DNA from: Mesorhizobium sp. YIM 152430
Lineage (GTDB): Bacteria; Pseudomonadota; Alphaproteobacteria; Rhizobiales; Rhizobiaceae
Length of the DNA: 64,000 bases
NCBI RefSeq assembly: GCF_029210365.1
Contig: NZ_JARGES010000020.1
Location: forward strand, 186,001-250,000
Reading direction: 5' to 3'
Positions within the stretch are counted from its first letter, which is position 1; the number at the start of each line of letters is the position of its first letter. The position numbers and the translations under genes are program-made. This document shows, one piece after another, positions 47,233 to 57,189 of this stretch. The notes under the pieces are model-generated. The model ran no database searches. It worked only from the letters and a program-made list of their open reading frames with translations, and had not been told where the DNA came from.

Positions 47233-47703
47233 ATGCTCGATCGCCTGCTTTCGCTTTTTCGTGACATCCCCGCCGGCCGCGATGCCGACCGGTCCGACGA
47301 TCCCCGCGTGGCCGTCGCCGCGCTGATGTACCACATCATCGATGCGGACGGCGTGCGTGAAGCGGGCGAGGCGGAGGCACTGCGGCGGACCATCGCTGAT
47401 GCCTACAAGCTTTCCGGCAACGAGCTCGACCGCGTCCTTGTCGCTGGCGAGACCGCCGAGCGCGACGCGGTCGACCTTTATGCCTTCACCAGCGTCATCA
47501 ACCGCCATCTCGACCAGCCCGCGCGACAGGAACTGATCTCGCTCCTGTGGGAGATGGTCTATGCCGATGGCGAGCGCCACGAGTTGGAGGACAATATCGT
47601 CTGGCGCGTTTCCGAACTCGTCGGCATCGACGGACCGGACCGTGTCGCATTGCGCCAGCGCATTGCCGAACGCTTGCAAGCCAGGGACGAAAACGACGGA
47701 TAG
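47233..47703 (+). CDS. TerB-family protein
   Basis: Cytoplasmic all-helical protein of 156 residues with the TerB/tellurite-resistance-B-like domain: VAVAALMYHIIDADGVREAGEAEALRR and LLWEMVYADGERHELEDNIVWRVSELVGI, the two acidic helix-loop blocks thought to bind metal ions. The family is linked genetically to tellurite resistance and stress, but stand-alone copies like this are widespread and their job is unknown. It is 160 bases after hemY and four bases before the glutamine amidotransferase gene, so those two are probably co-transcribed. Confidence 0.87.
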   Translation: MLDRLLSLFRDIPAGRDADRSDDPRVAVAALMYHIIDADGVREAGEAEALRRTIADAYKLSGNELDRVLVAGETAERDAVDLYAFTSVINRHLDQPARQELISLLWEMVYADGERHELEDNIVWRVSELVGIDGPDRVALRQRIAERLQARDENDG

Positions 47704-47707
47704 ACGG

Positions 47708-48493
47708 ATGCTGCACGAACCGATCTCGAAAGCCGCGACCCATCATGGAAAGCAGATCCTGATCGTCCTGCATCAGGAGCATTCGAGCCCCGGCCGCGTC
47801 GGACAATTGCTCGCAGCCGACGGCTACCATCTCGACATTCGCCGCCCGCCCATGGGCGACGCCCTGCCCGAAACGCTCGCCGACCATGCCGGCGCGGTCA
47901 TCTTCGGCGGGCCGATGAGCGCCAACGACCCCGACGAATTCGTCAAGCACGAGACCGACTGGATCTCGGTGCCGCTGCGCGAGGACAAGCCGTTCCTGGG
48001 CATCTGCCTCGGCGCGCAGATGCTGGTCAATCATCTCGGCGGCAAGGTCGGCGGCCGCGACGACGGTCATGTCGAGATCGGCTGGTATCCGATCGAGGCG
48101 ACGGACGAGGCGCGCGCCATGCCGCTCGACTGGCCCTCCATGGTCTACCAGTTCCACCGCGAGGGGTTTTCGCTGCCCTCGGGCGCGACGCTTCTGGCCA
48201 CCGCCGAATCCTATCCCAACCAGGCCTTCCGCTATGCGCGGAATGCCTGGGGCATCCAGTTCCATGCCGAACTGACGCGCGTGATGATGCACAAATGGGT
48301 GGTGAAGGGCGCGCACCGCTTCGTCCTGCCCGGCGCGCAGCAGGGCCGCGACCATCTGCATGGCCGCATGTTGTGGGATGTGAAGCTCAAGGCGTGGCTC
48401 GACTGCTTCCTGAAACTGATCTTCGACCGCGAGGCGTTCGAACGTTCAAGCGCGCCCGCCGAGACACCGGGCCTTGCGCGGTTCGGGAAGTAG
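47708..48493 (+). CDS. class I glutamine amidotransferase-like protein
   Basis: Stand-alone class I amidotransferase-like protein of 261 residues. The nucleophile elbow is LGICLGAQM with Cys100. His186 and Glu188 in WGIQFHAEL complete the triad. HQEHSSPGRVGQLLAADGY near the start resembles the GMP-synthase-like amidotransferases often annotated in rhizobia, which may hydrolyse glutamine or gamma-glutamyl compounds. No partner synthetase is adjacent. The ATG at 47708 follows the terB stop after four bases; a longer frame begins inside terB. Confidence 0.88.
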   Translation: MLHEPISKAATHHGKQILIVLHQEHSSPGRVGQLLAADGYHLDIRRPPMGDALPETLADHAGAVIFGGPMSANDPDEFVKHETDWISVPLREDKPFLGICLGAQMLVNHLGGKVGGRDDGHVEIGWYPIEATDEARAMPLDWPSMVYQFHREGFSLPSGATLLATAESYPNQAFRYARNAWGIQFHAELTRVMMHKWVVKGAHRFVLPGAQQGRDHLHGRMLWDVKLKAWLDCFLKLIFDREAFERSSAPAETPGLARFGK

Positions 48494-48682
48494 CCAGACC
48501 CCAAAGCCCCGCGACCCCGATCGCACGGCATCACCGCCGGAAGCATCGCATCCAGCTTGCCTCGGCATCGCTGGTGCCAGATGCACTGGCGCGCGACGGC
48601 CCAGGATTTGCGCGTCATGGTGCCATGCAACCTATCGGCATCCACAAGGTTTTGCTCATGCAACCAGAAGGGACGAGTATCG

Positions 48683-49762
48683 ATGGACGAGACGGGCGTG
48701 GCGATGGCGCGTGGGCGGGATGCACAATGGCCATCGGCCATTCCGGCGCAGGGCTGGAAGGACATAGGATGGCGGGTATGGACGAACGTCAATGCCCATC
48801 GGGTCATGCTGATCGCCGCCGGCGTCACCTTCTACCTGCTTCTGGCGCTGTTCCCGGCGCTGGCCGCCTTCGTCTCGCTCTACGGTTTCGTCGCCGATCC
48901 GGTGACCGTCGGGGACCACATCTCGTTTCTAGGCGGATTACTGCCGTCGGCGTCGCTCGACCTCATCCACGCCCAGCTTGAGGCGCTTGCCGAACAGCGG
49001 CCCGAAGCGTTGAGCTTCGGTTTCGTTCTCGGCTTTCTGATCGCGCTATGGAGCGCCAATAACGGCATCAAGTCTATGTTCGAGGCGATGAACGTCGCGA
49101 ACCAGGAAGATGAGAAGCGCTCCTTCGTCCGGCTGAACCTGATCTCGTTCTGCTTCACGCTCGGCGCGATGTTTCTCGCCATCGCCTTCATCTTCACGGT
49201 CGGCGTGGTTCCAGCGATCCTCGCCTTGCTGCACCTCGACGATTTCGGTCCGGTGCTGATCGCCGCGCTGCGCTGGCCCGTCATGCTCCTCATCATCGTG
49301 ACCGGCATCTCGCTGCTCTACCGGTTTGGCCCGAGCCGCGAACAGGCCAAATGGCGCTGGCTGTCCTGGGGCGCCTGCTTCGCCTCGGTGGTCTGGATCG
49401 TCACCTCGCTCGGCTTCTCGTTCTATCTGCAGAACTTCGCCGACTACAACGCCACCTACGGTTCGCTGGGCGCGGTGGTCGGCTTCATGATGTGGACGTG
49501 GATTTCCGCGATGATCGTCATCGTCGGCGCCGAGATCAATGCCGAAATGGAACACCAGACCGCGCGCGATACGACGACCGGCGCCGACCTGCCGATGGGC
49601 GCGCGCGGCGCGACCATGGCGGACACGCTCGGCAAGACGGCCGAAACGTTCGATCCGGCAGAACAAGCGAAAGGCGAAACCGCCGGCAAGGGCCATGTCG
49701 GCGTTCTGGCCGCAGCCGCGATCATCATGATGGCCGTCCCGGTCCTGCATCGCATCCGCTGA
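48683..49762 (+). CDS. YihY/virulence factor BrkB family membrane protein
   Basis: Integral membrane protein of 359 residues with six central helices. The YihY pattern is clear: AAGVTFYLLLALFPALAAFVSLYG in helix 1, ALWSANNGIKSMFEAMNVA, FGPSREQAKWRWLSWGACFASVVW and FMMWTWISAMIVIVGAEINAEMEHQ. One further hydrophobic segment ends the protein (VGVLAAAAIIMMAVPVL). The function is unsettled despite the old name ribonuclease BN. The ATG at 48683 has GGGACGAG upstream. The 189 bases before it contain nothing I can name. It converges on iolB. Confidence 0.88.
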   Translation: MDETGVAMARGRDAQWPSAIPAQGWKDIGWRVWTNVNAHRVMLIAAGVTFYLLLALFPALAAFVSLYGFVADPVTVGDHISFLGGLLPSASLDLIHAQLEALAEQRPEALSFGFVLGFLIALWSANNGIKSMFEAMNVANQEDEKRSFVRLNLISFCFTLGAMFLAIAFIFTVGVVPAILALLHLDDFGPVLIAALRWPVMLLIIVTGISLLYRFGPSREQAKWRWLSWGACFASVVWIVTSLGFSFYLQNFADYNATYGSLGAVVGFMMWTWISAMIVIVGAEINAEMEHQTARDTTTGADLPMGARGATMADTLGKTAETFDPAEQAKGETAGKGHVGVLAAAAIIMMAVPVLHRIR

Positions 49763-49782
49763 GAACGTTCACAGGACGTCCG

Positions 49783-50607
49783 TCATCGCGAAGTCGCAGC
49801 GCCTGCGTCGCGCTGCGCGATCCAGTCATGTTCGGGATGGTTTTCGAAGCGCCATTTGCGCAGCGGCCCGGCCATGACGTTGAGATAATACATGTCGTAG
49901 CCGTAGGGCGCGCCGCATGGATGGTGGCCTTTGGGCACCAGCACCAGATCGCCGTCCTTGACCGTCATGGTTTCGTCGAGTGCGCCGTCGTCGGTGAAGA
50001 CGCGCTGGAAACCGAACCCTTGGGGCGGGTCGAGGCGGTGGTAATAGGTTTCTTCCAGATAGGTCATGCGGGGGAAATCGTCCTCGTCATGCCGGTGCGG
50101 CGGATAGGACGACCAGTTGCCGGCCGGCGTGAAGACTTCCGTGACGAGCAGCGAATCCGCCACATCGCGCTCTTCCATCGCGATCGGATGGATGAAGCGC
50201 GTATTGGCGCCCTTGCCACGCGTGACCTTCCCGATGCCGGCCGGACCGATGATCTGCGCGCGTCTGCCGCCTTTGGATGGCGCGGAGCAGACGGCAAGGG
50301 TGAGCGTCGTCGTCGCGATTGCTTTCCACGGCGTTCCGGGCGGCACGTAGAGGCAATGGGGCGGCGTCTGGTCGAACACGCTCAGCCGCTCGCCCATCTC
50401 GCCGAAAAATTCCCCGCCGGCCTCGATCCTTGCCTTGCCCTCGACGAGGACGAGGATCGCCTCGCGCCCTTCCATCAGGCCCTGCGCGTCCTCGCCCGCT
50501 TCGAGCCGGTAAAGGTCGAAGCCGACATAGGACCATCCGGCATCCTGCGGCGTCAGCCCATGGACGCGGCCATGCTTTCCGGTCTGCTTGCGCAAAAGGT
50601 CGGCCAT
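49783..50607 (-). CDS. iolB: 5-deoxy-glucuronate isomerase
   Basis: Isomerises 5-deoxy-D-glucuronate to 2-deoxy-5-keto-D-gluconate in myo-inositol catabolism; 274 residues, bicupin fold. Metal-binding residues are visible in SSYPPHRHDEDDFPRMTYLEETYYHR, and VLVPKGHHPCGAPYGYDMYYLNVMAGP is a strong IolB signature near the C-terminus. The start at 50607 is the ATG in GTGATG, where the preceding TGA ends iolE; AGAGG lies upstream. Last gene of the minus-strand iolC-D-E-B run. Confidence 0.95.
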   Translation of the reverse strand: MADLLRKQTGKHGRVHGLTPQDAGWSYVGFDLYRLEAGEDAQGLMEGREAILVLVEGKARIEAGGEFFGEMGERLSVFDQTPPHCLYVPPGTPWKAIATTTLTLAVCSAPSKGGRRAQIIGPAGIGKVTRGKGANTRFIHPIAMEERDVADSLLVTEVFTPAGNWSSYPPHRHDEDDFPRMTYLEETYYHRLDPPQGFGFQRVFTDDGALDETMTVKDGDLVLVPKGHHPCGAPYGYDMYYLNVMAGPLRKWRFENHPEHDWIAQRDAGAATSR

Positions 50608-51515
50608 CACGCCTCTCCCTGTCGGTCGAGCCCGGCTTCGCGCGCCATTTTCCGCAGCGCCTTCAGACCCATCGATTGATAATGGACGGGATCGCGCTGG
50701 TCGGGGTCCTGTTCGGCCTCGATGACCAGCCAGCCCGAATATTCGTGGCGCGCGGCTATTTCCAGAACCGGCGCGAAATCGACGCCGCCTTCTCTGTCGC
50801 CCGGAACGGTGAAGACGCCTGCCCGCACGCCTTCGAGGAAGGAAAGGCGTTCGGTGCGCACACGGCTCATGATGTCGGGCCGCACATTCTTGCAGTGGAT
50901 ATGACCGACGCGGTCCATGTAGCGGGCCGCCAGGTCCGCCGGATCGGCGCCGCCGAAAAAGGCGTGTCCGGTATCGAGCAGGAGCCGGGTCGCCGGTCCG
51001 GTCGAGGCCATGAAGGCGTCGATCTGCGGCCCGGTCTCGACCACCGTTCCCATATGGTGATGATAGACGAGCGGCAGGCCCTCGCCGGCGGTGAAGGCTG
51101 CGAACAGCTCCATCTTTTCGCCGAAGCGCTTCATCTCATCGTCGCTCAGGGCCGGACTGTCGGCGAGAGGCGTGGCGGCGGCTCCGTGAATGGCGTTCGA
51201 CGTTTCGGCCGCGATGAAGATTGTCGCACCTGCGCGCTGGACCATGTCGAGATGCGCGCGGGCAGCCGCGATCTCGGCTTCCACGCTGCGCACCAGAAGA
51301 TGCGTGGAATACCAGCCGCCGACGAAACGCAGGCCGTGCGCGCCGAGCGTCGCCTTCAGCGCGTCGCCCGCGTCGGGCATCTTGTGCCCCTTCTCGATGC
51401 CGTCGAAGCCGATCGCGGCGGCCTGTTCGAGGCATGTTTCGAGCGGGATCGCGGCGCCGAGGGACCGATCGTCGTCATTCGACCAGGCGATGGGGTTGGT
51501 TCCATAAAGGATCAT
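50607..51515 (-). CDS. iolE: myo-inosose-2 dehydratase
   Basis: Removes water from scyllo-inosose to give a trihydroxycyclohexadione-type product; 302 residues, xylose-isomerase-like TIM barrel. Conserved parts are the start [50 protein letters not shown] and [12 protein letters not shown] with the metal-binding His/Asp/Glu positions. Its ATG at 51515 overlaps the iolD stop (ATGA), and its stop overlaps the iolB start, so translation is coupled on both sides. Confidence 0.95.
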   Translation of the reverse strand: MILYGTNPIAWSNDDDRSLGAAIPLETCLEQAAAIGFDGIEKGHKMPDAGDALKATLGAHGLRFVGGWYSTHLLVRSVEAEIAAARAHLDMVQRAGATIFIAAETSNAIHGAAATPLADSPALSDDEMKRFGEKMELFAAFTAGEGLPLVYHHHMGTVVETGPQIDAFMASTGPATRLLLDTGHAFFGGADPADLAARYMDRVGHIHCKNVRPDIMSRVRTERLSFLEGVRAGVFTVPGDREGGVDFAPVLEIAARHEYSGWLVIEAEQDPDQRDPVHYQSMGLKALRKMAREAGLDRQGEA

Positions 51516-53353
51516 GCGTGTCGGTCCGTTCGCTGATTTCTGCGTGCGCCGTCATAGGCTTTGCGGGCGTCGACGACCTGTTCGCGCTCCGAGACCTCGG
51601 GCACCGCCACGTCCCACCATGCGCCGCCGGCCTCGGTGGTCCGCATCGGGTCCGTGTCGATGACGATGACGCTGGTGCCCGTGGCGGCACGGGCGCGCGC
51701 CATCGCCTGTTCGAGCCCCGCCAGATCGGCAACCTTCTCGGCAATCGCGCCCATCGAGGCCGCGTGCGCCGCGAAATCGATGGCCGATGGGACCACATGC
51801 GTGGCGGTATCGAGCAGATTGTTGAAGCTCTCGCCGCCCGAGGCGATCTGCAACCGGTTGATGCAGCCATAGCCGCGATTGTCGAGCAGCACGACGATGA
51901 GCTTTTGACCGAGCATGACCGACGTGGCGAGTTCGGAATTCATCATCATGTAGCTGCCGTCGCCGACCACGACGACGACTTCGCGGTCGGGCCGCGCCAT
52001 CTTGACGCCGAGCCCGCCGGCGATCTCGTAGCCCATGCACGAGAAGCCGTATTCGACATGGTATCCACCGGGGCGGCTAGCGCGCCAAAGCTTGTGCAAC
52101 TCGCCCGGAAGCCCGCCCGCCGCGCAGACGACGATCGCATCGTCATCGACGCTGCGCTGAACCGCGCCGATCACCTGCGCATCGGAGGGAAGCGCATTTT
52201 GCGTCTCGCCGCCGGCCGCCGTCACGGCATCGACGGCCGCGTTCCACTCGGTCGTCAGACGCGCATCATGTGCCGGCGCGCGGTGGTCGCCGAGCGCGCC
52301 CCCAAGCGCTTCAAGCGTGACGCGCGCATCGCCGACGACCGTCAGCGCCATGTGCTTGGCGGCATCATATGCTGCGACGTTGATCGTCAGGAGGCGGCAG
52401 TCCGGGTTGCGGAACAGGGCCCAGGAGCCGGTGGTGAAATCCTGCAATCGGGTGCCCACCGCGATGACGAGATCGGCGTCCGCCGCGATCGCATTGGCAG
52501 CAGAACTGCCGGTGACGCCGAGCGAGCCGAGATTGAGCGCGTGATCCCAGGGCAGTGCGGATTTCCCGGCCTGCGTTTCGGCAACGGGAATGCGATGGGT
52601 CTCGGCAAAATCGCACAAGGCGTCGCTCGCCAGCGAAAAATGAACGCCTCCGCCCGCGACGATCAGCGGCTTCTTCGCCGAGCGGATCGCGGCCGCGGCA
52701 GAATCGAGTTCCCGAGGATCGGGTGGCGGCCTGCGGACGGTCCAGACGCGCGGCGTAAAGAAGCTTTCGGGGTAGTCGAACGCTTCGGCCTGCGTGTCCT
52801 GGCAGAAGGCCAGCGTGACCGGACCGCAGTCCGCCGGGTCGGTCATCACGCGAAAGGCGCGTGGAAGGGCCGTGAGCAGATGTTCGGGCCGCCAGATGCG
52901 GTCGAAATAGCGGCTGACCGGTCGGAACGCGTCATTGGCCGAGACGGTGCCGTCGCCGAAATCCTCGATCTGCTGGAGAACGGGATCGGGCGCCCGGTTG
53001 GCGAAGACGTCGCCCGGCACGAACAGCACCGGCAGCCTGTTCACATGGGCGAGCGCTGCCGCCGTCACCATGTTCAACGCACCGGGGCCGATGGAACTCG
53101 TCACCATCATCGCCCGCCGGCGGTTCAGCGTCTTGGCATGGGCGATGGCCGCGTGTGCCATGCTCTGCTCGTTGTGGCCGCGCCAGGTCGGCAAACGCTC
53201 CTGCGCGCCGTGCAGCGCCTCGCCCAGCCCGGCTACATTGCCATGGCCGAAAATCGCCCAGACGCCTGAAAGGAACGGAACGCCGTCCTCGTTGAGCTGG
53301 TTGGCGCAATAGCGCACCATGGCCTGCGCGGCGGTGAGTCGGATCGTGGTCAT
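51512..53353 (-). CDS. iolD: 3D-(3,5/4)-trihydroxycyclohexane-1,2-dione hydrolase
   Basis: Thiamine-diphosphate enzyme of 613 residues that opens the ring of the inositol-derived dione to 5-deoxyglucuronate. The three acetolactate-synthase-like domains are in order. The N-terminal PYR domain contains the catalytic Glu region ([18 protein letters not shown]). The middle domain has [13 protein letters not shown]. The PP domain has the metal/ThDP motif [17 protein letters not shown] and [10 protein letters not shown]. The ATG at 53353 starts [15 protein letters not shown] and overlaps the iolC stop (ATGA). The longer open frame upstream lies within iolC and is not coding. Confidence 0.95.
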   Translation of the reverse strand: MTTIRLTAAQAMVRYCANQLNEDGVPFLSGVWAIFGHGNVAGLGEALHGAQERLPTWRGHNEQSMAHAAIAHAKTLNRRRAMMVTSSIGPGALNMVTAAALAHVNRLPVLFVPGDVFANRAPDPVLQQIEDFGDGTVSANDAFRPVSRYFDRIWRPEHLLTALPRAFRVMTDPADCGPVTLAFCQDTQAEAFDYPESFFTPRVWTVRRPPPDPRELDSAAAAIRSAKKPLIVAGGGVHFSLASDALCDFAETHRIPVAETQAGKSALPWDHALNLGSLGVTGSSAANAIAADADLVIAVGTRLQDFTTGSWALFRNPDCRLLTINVAAYDAAKHMALTVVGDARVTLEALGGALGDHRAPAHDARLTTEWNAAVDAVTAAGGETQNALPSDAQVIGAVQRSVDDDAIVVCAAGGLPGELHKLWRASRPGGYHVEYGFSCMGYEIAGGLGVKMARPDREVVVVVGDGSYMMMNSELATSVMLGQKLIVVLLDNRGYGCINRLQIASGGESFNNLLDTATHVVPSAIDFAAHAASMGAIAEKVADLAGLEQAMARARAATGTSVIVIDTDPMRTTEAGGAWWDVAVPEVSEREQVVDARKAYDGARRNQRTDRHA

Positions 53354-55243
53354 GCGGCATCGTCCCTGGCGTTGCGGGCCTCGTCCCAGGATTGGGCGAG
53401 TGCGCGATAGCGCGCGCTCATGTCGGCGACGGCTTCGTCCTCCGTCAAGGCGCCGGAGAACCATCCGCGCGCGGCATCGCCGAATATGGAGCGGCCGACG
53501 GCAAAACCCTTCACGAGATCGAACCGGGCGGCGCGCCGGAACGCCTCGGTGAGCTGCGGCTGCGGCGCATCGAGGCCGAGAACGACGATGCCGCGCGTAT
53601 GCGGATCGTGGGCTTCGATGGCCGTGACCACATTCGTCCACGCGCGCCCGCTCGTCATCGGTTCGAGTTTCCACCAGTCGGGATAAATGCTGCGCTCGTA
53701 GATCTTCTCGACGATGCGCGCGGTCGTCATGTCATCCACCGGTCCCACCTTGGACGGGATGACTTCAAGCAGGAATTCCAGATCGTTGCGGCGCGCGGAT
53801 TCGGCCAGCCGGGCGATCGTGTCGAGTTGGTCGCTCCACATCGTCTCGTCGTCGTCGGGATGGCAGAAGCACAGCGCCTTGACGACATGGTCGCGCGGCC
53901 ATTCACCGAGCGACCCGCCCCAGTCCGCGCCAAGCTCGGCTTCGAGCCGCAACGGCCGCGAGCCGGGCTTTTCGACCGGCCTTCCGATCCACAGACCGCT
54001 TCCGGCGGCTGCATGGAGCGCGCGGCGGCCCAGCCGGTCGTCGCACAGGATGCCATAGCCGTGACGGCCATCGGCCACCAGAAGCGCGGCTTGCAGGCAA
54101 AGCTCTTTGAACCGGCCGATGCGCTTTGCGTCCGCGCCGTCCATCGCTTCCAGTTGCGCGCGGTGGTCGAAGGCGAAGACCCGCATGTCGGGCCAGTCGC
54201 CGCGCCGGTTGGTCGACCAGTGGATCTGTTCGAGGTCGCGGTCGTGACGCAGCGCAGGGGTCACGATTCCGCGCTTCAGGAAGAACGCGAGCTCCTGCGC
54301 CGAGGGATAGGCGGGCGTGCAGCCATGGCGCGAGACGGCGAGCGCGCCGCAGGCATTGGCATATTCGAGCGCGACCGGCCATGCCGCGTCTTCCAGCCAA
54401 CCCTTGAGAAGGCCGGACATGAAGCCGTCGCCGGCGCCAAGCACGTTGAAGACTTCGATCTGGAAGGCAGGGCCGGCCTCGCCCTCGTCGAGCGCCGGTG
54501 AAGGCGGCCGCCCCCATCGGCCCACGCTTGGCGATCAGCGTCGCGTTCGTGATGGCGCGCACGGCCCTCAGCGCTTCGATCGTGTCCGTCGAGCCGCCGG
54601 CAATGTGGAATTCTTCCTCCGTTCCGACGATCAGGTCGAACAGCGGCAGATGGGACTGGAGCTTGGCCGTCACCGCCCGCGAGGCGATGAAGCGGCTTTC
54701 GCCCGCATCGTGCCCGGCAAGTCCCCACAGATTGGGCCGGTAGTCGATGTCGAGCGCGGTGCGCGCGCCGTTCTCGCGGGCAAGGCGCAGCGCCTTCAGC
54801 ACCGCCGCCTCGGTGCGCGGATGGGACAGGTGCGTGCCGGTCGCCACCACCGCGCGCGCCTCGCCAATGAAGGCGGGATCGATGTCGGTTCCGTCTAGCG
54901 CCATGTCGGCGCAGTTCTCGCGATAAAAGATCAGCGGGAAGGTATCCTCGTCGCGGATGCCGAGGATGACGAGCGCGGTAAGGCGTTCGGGATCGGTGAC
55001 GACGCCGCGCGTGTCGACGCCTTCGGCGGCGAGCTGCTCGCGGATGAAGCGGCCCATATGCTCGTTGCCGACACGCGTGATGACGGCCGATTTCAACCCG
55101 AGCCGCGCCGCGCCGCAGGCCATGTTGGTGGGCGAGCCGCCGATATACTTGCGCAGCGAGCGCATGTCTTCCAGCCGCCCGCCGACCTGCGTGCCGTAAA
55201 GATCGACCGAGGACCGCCCGATGGTGATGACGTCGAGGCTCAT
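53350..55243 (-). pseudogene. iolC: iolC-DUF2090 fusion (5-dehydro-2-deoxygluconokinase plus aldolase-like domain), frameshifted
   Basis: Normally one protein of about 630 residues: a PfkB kinase that phosphorylates 2-deoxy-5-keto-gluconate, fused to a DUF2090 domain annotated as the following phospho-aldolase (IolJ-like step). The first frame, from ATG 55243, has IGGSPTNMACGAARLG and continues to KRGPMGAAAFTG. It then loses homology at about 54495. The rest continues in the next frame with ALDEGEAGPAFQIEVFNVLGAGDGF and the whole DUF2090 part (QIHWSTNRRGDWPDMRVFAFDHR) to 53350. The kinase catalytic Asp in GAGDG is on the far side of the break, so neither half alone should work. No second-half start with good signals was seen. 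This may be a true mutation or a sequencing/assembly error. Confidence 0.8.
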
Positions 55244-56013
55244 ACGGTTCCCCCGAGCGAGCCTTCCAGTTCAGCCATTTCCTGCCCGCCCGCCATCAAA
55301 TCCTGCAATTCCTCCGCGCTGATCTCGCCACGTGCTGCGGTGCCCAGCGTCTTGCCGCGATTGAGCACGGTGAAGCGATTGCCGACCGCCATGGCGTGGC
55401 GGACATTGTGGGTGATGAAGACGACCCCGATGCCCTGCTTGCGCACCCGGTCGATGGTCGCAAGCACGTTCGAGGTCTGGCGCACGCCGAGCGCCGAGGT
55501 CGGCTCGTCGAGGATCAGGACCTTGGCGCCGAAATGAACCGCGCGCGCGATCGCGACCGTCTGGCGCTCGCCGCCCGACAAGGTGCCTACGGCCTGTTCG
55601 GGCTCGCGCAGATTGATGCCCATGCGGCGCATTTCCTCCATCGTGACCCGGTTCGCGGTCTCGAAATCGATCAGTTTCAGCGGTCCGAACCTGCGGACCG
55701 GTTCGCGGCCCATCCAGAAATTGCGCGTGACCGACATCAGCGGGATCATCGCCAGATCCTGGTAGACGGTCGCGATGCCCGCTTCCATCGCGTCGCGCGG
55801 GCTCTCGAAGACGACCTCCCTGCCCTCGACGAGCATCTTGCCGGACGAGGGCTTGTGGACGCCCGACATGGTCTTGATGAAGGTCGACTTGCCAGCGCCG
55901 TTGTCACCCAGAAGGCAGTGACATTCGCCGGCCTCAACGTCGAAGGACACGCCGCCCAGCGCGATCACCGCGCCGAAATGCTTTTCGATGTCACGCATCT
56001 CGATCAGCGACAT
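55240..56013 (-). CDS. sugar (inositol) ABC transporter ATP-binding protein
   Basis: Single-domain ATPase of 257 residues that powers the adjacent sugar-type permease. It has Walker [13 protein letters not shown]-loop [22 protein letters not shown], signature [14 protein letters not shown] and Walker [12 protein letters not shown], then a switch His in ITHNVRH. Many sugar ABC systems (Rbs, Xyl) have a double ATPase; this half-length form is like the FrcA type. The ATG at 56013 follows a TTG and overlaps the permease stop. Its own stop overlaps the iolC start (ATGA). Inositol as substrate is inferred from operon context. Confidence 0.92.
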   Translation of the reverse strand: MSLIEMRDIEKHFGAVIALGGVSFDVEAGECHCLLGDNGAGKSTFIKTMSGVHKPSSGKMLVEGREVVFESPRDAMEAGIATVYQDLAMIPLMSVTRNFWMGREPVRRFGPLKLIDFETANRVTMEEMRRMGINLREPEQAVGTLSGGERQTVAIARAVHFGAKVLILDEPTSALGVRQTSNVLATIDRVRKQGIGVVFITHNVRHAMAVGNRFTVLNRGKTLGTAARGEISAEELQDLMAGGQEMAELEGSLGGTV

Positions 56014-57119
56014 CAACGTTCTCCCGTGATCATCCGGCGGATGAAGGTGTTCATGATGACGGCGAGGATCAGGATCGTGCCGAGGAAGACGCGGAAGAGC
56101 GAGCTTTCGGCTCCGGCAAAGAACAGGCCCTGCTGGACGACCCCGAAAATGAGGGCGCCGAGCGCCGCGCCCACGACGGAGCCGTAGCCGCCGGTCAGAA
56201 GCGCCCCGCCGATGACGACGCAGATGATCGCCTCGAATTCCTTCAGCAATCCGCGGTCAGCCGCCGCCGAGCCGAACTCCATGACCTGGCATGTCGCGAA
56301 CACGGTCGCGCAGAATGCGGTGAACATGAACATCAGGATCTTCACCCGGTCGACCGGCACGCCGACATAACGCGCGGCCTGCGCATCGCCGCCGGCGGCA
56401 TAGATCCAGTTGCCGAAGCGGGTCCGCGTCAACAGCACATGCGCGAAGATCATCAATCCGATGGCCCAGACGATCAGCATGGGGATGCCGTCGATGATCG
56501 GCTGGCCGCTGCGTGCGCCGCGATCGTAGGTCGCGATCAGATTCGCATCGGCCAGCCAGACGAACAGGCTGCCGAGAATCTTGCCGCCGAACAGCCAGGC
56601 GAGCCAGTCGCCCTGCGCCGCTTCGCCGACGCCGCCGATGATCGTCTGGCGCGTGGTCAGGATCGAAAGCCAGATCGTCAGGCCGCGCAGGATGTAGAGA
56701 AAGGCAAGCGTGACGATGAAGCTCGGCAGTCCGGTGCGGATGACGAGCCAGCCATTGAGCGCGCCGATGGCAAGCGCAACAGTGAACGCGCACAGGATCG
56801 CGATCCACACCGGCCAGCCCCACTGCACCGACACGATGGCGATGACCGTTCCGGCAAAGCCGATCATCGAGCCGACCGAAAGGTCGAACTCGCCTGCGAT
56901 CATCAAGAGGCACGCGCCGACCGCGATGATGGCGAACTGCGCAGAAACCAGCGTCCAGTTCATCACGCCCTGCGCCGCGAACATGCCGGAATCGCTGGCG
57001 ATGAGCAGAAAGAAGACGAAGACGAGGATCGTCCCGCAGATCGCGCCGAGTTCGGGGCGGATCATGGCTCGGCGCAAGCCCGAGACGGACTTGATGCGTT
57101 CGTCGGTGGTGGCCGTCAT
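56013..57119 (-). CDS. sugar (inositol) ABC transporter permease
   Basis: Inner-membrane permease of 368 residues in the RbsC/BPD_transp_2 family, with about nine or ten hydrophobic segments. The coupling motif region is [42 protein letters not shown] and [29 protein letters not shown] are typical of sugar permeases. The ATG at 57119 has GGGGGACCC just upstream; a start at 57146 is open but has less support. It follows the binding protein gene after 70 bases containing a stem-loop. Confidence 0.92.
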   Translation of the reverse strand: MTATTDERIKSVSGLRRAMIRPELGAICGTILVFVFFLLIASDSGMFAAQGVMNWTLVSAQFAIIAVGACLLMIAGEFDLSVGSMIGFAGTVIAIVSVQWGWPVWIAILCAFTVALAIGALNGWLVIRTGLPSFIVTLAFLYILRGLTIWLSILTTRQTIIGGVGEAAQGDWLAWLFGGKILGSLFVWLADANLIATYDRGARSGQPIIDGIPMLIVWAIGLMIFAHVLLTRTRFGNWIYAAGGDAQAARYVGVPVDRVKILMFMFTAFCATVFATCQVMEFGSAAADRGLLKEFEAIICVVIGGALLTGGYGSVVGAALGALIFGVVQQGLFFAGAESSLFRVFLGTILILAVIMNTFIRRMITGER

Positions 57120-57151
57120 GGCGGGTCCCCCGGATGGTTTGCGCAAGGAAG

Positions 57152-57175
57152 GAGGGCGGCGCGCGGGCCGCCCTT
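57152..57175 (-). promoter_or_regulatory. stem-loop between binding-protein and permease genes
   Basis: GGGCGGC (57154-57160) and GCCGCCC (57167-57173) pair over 7 bp around 6 bases, extendable by one A-T pair. It has no T-run on the minus strand, so transcript stabilisation or partial attenuation after the binding protein is likelier than full termination. Confidence 0.45.
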
Positions 57176-57189
57176 AAGGCACGGGACGG

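Noticed and set aside
48494-48682. Possible small gene before the YihY-type gene
   Set aside because: No frame has a start signal or family likeness; the open frame there is only the upstream extension of the YihY frame.
53903-54495. Continuation of the first iolC frame as a genuine longer protein
   Set aside because: After about 54495 the first frame becomes Arg-rich nonsense, while the other frame carries the conserved GAGDG and DUF2090 sequence.
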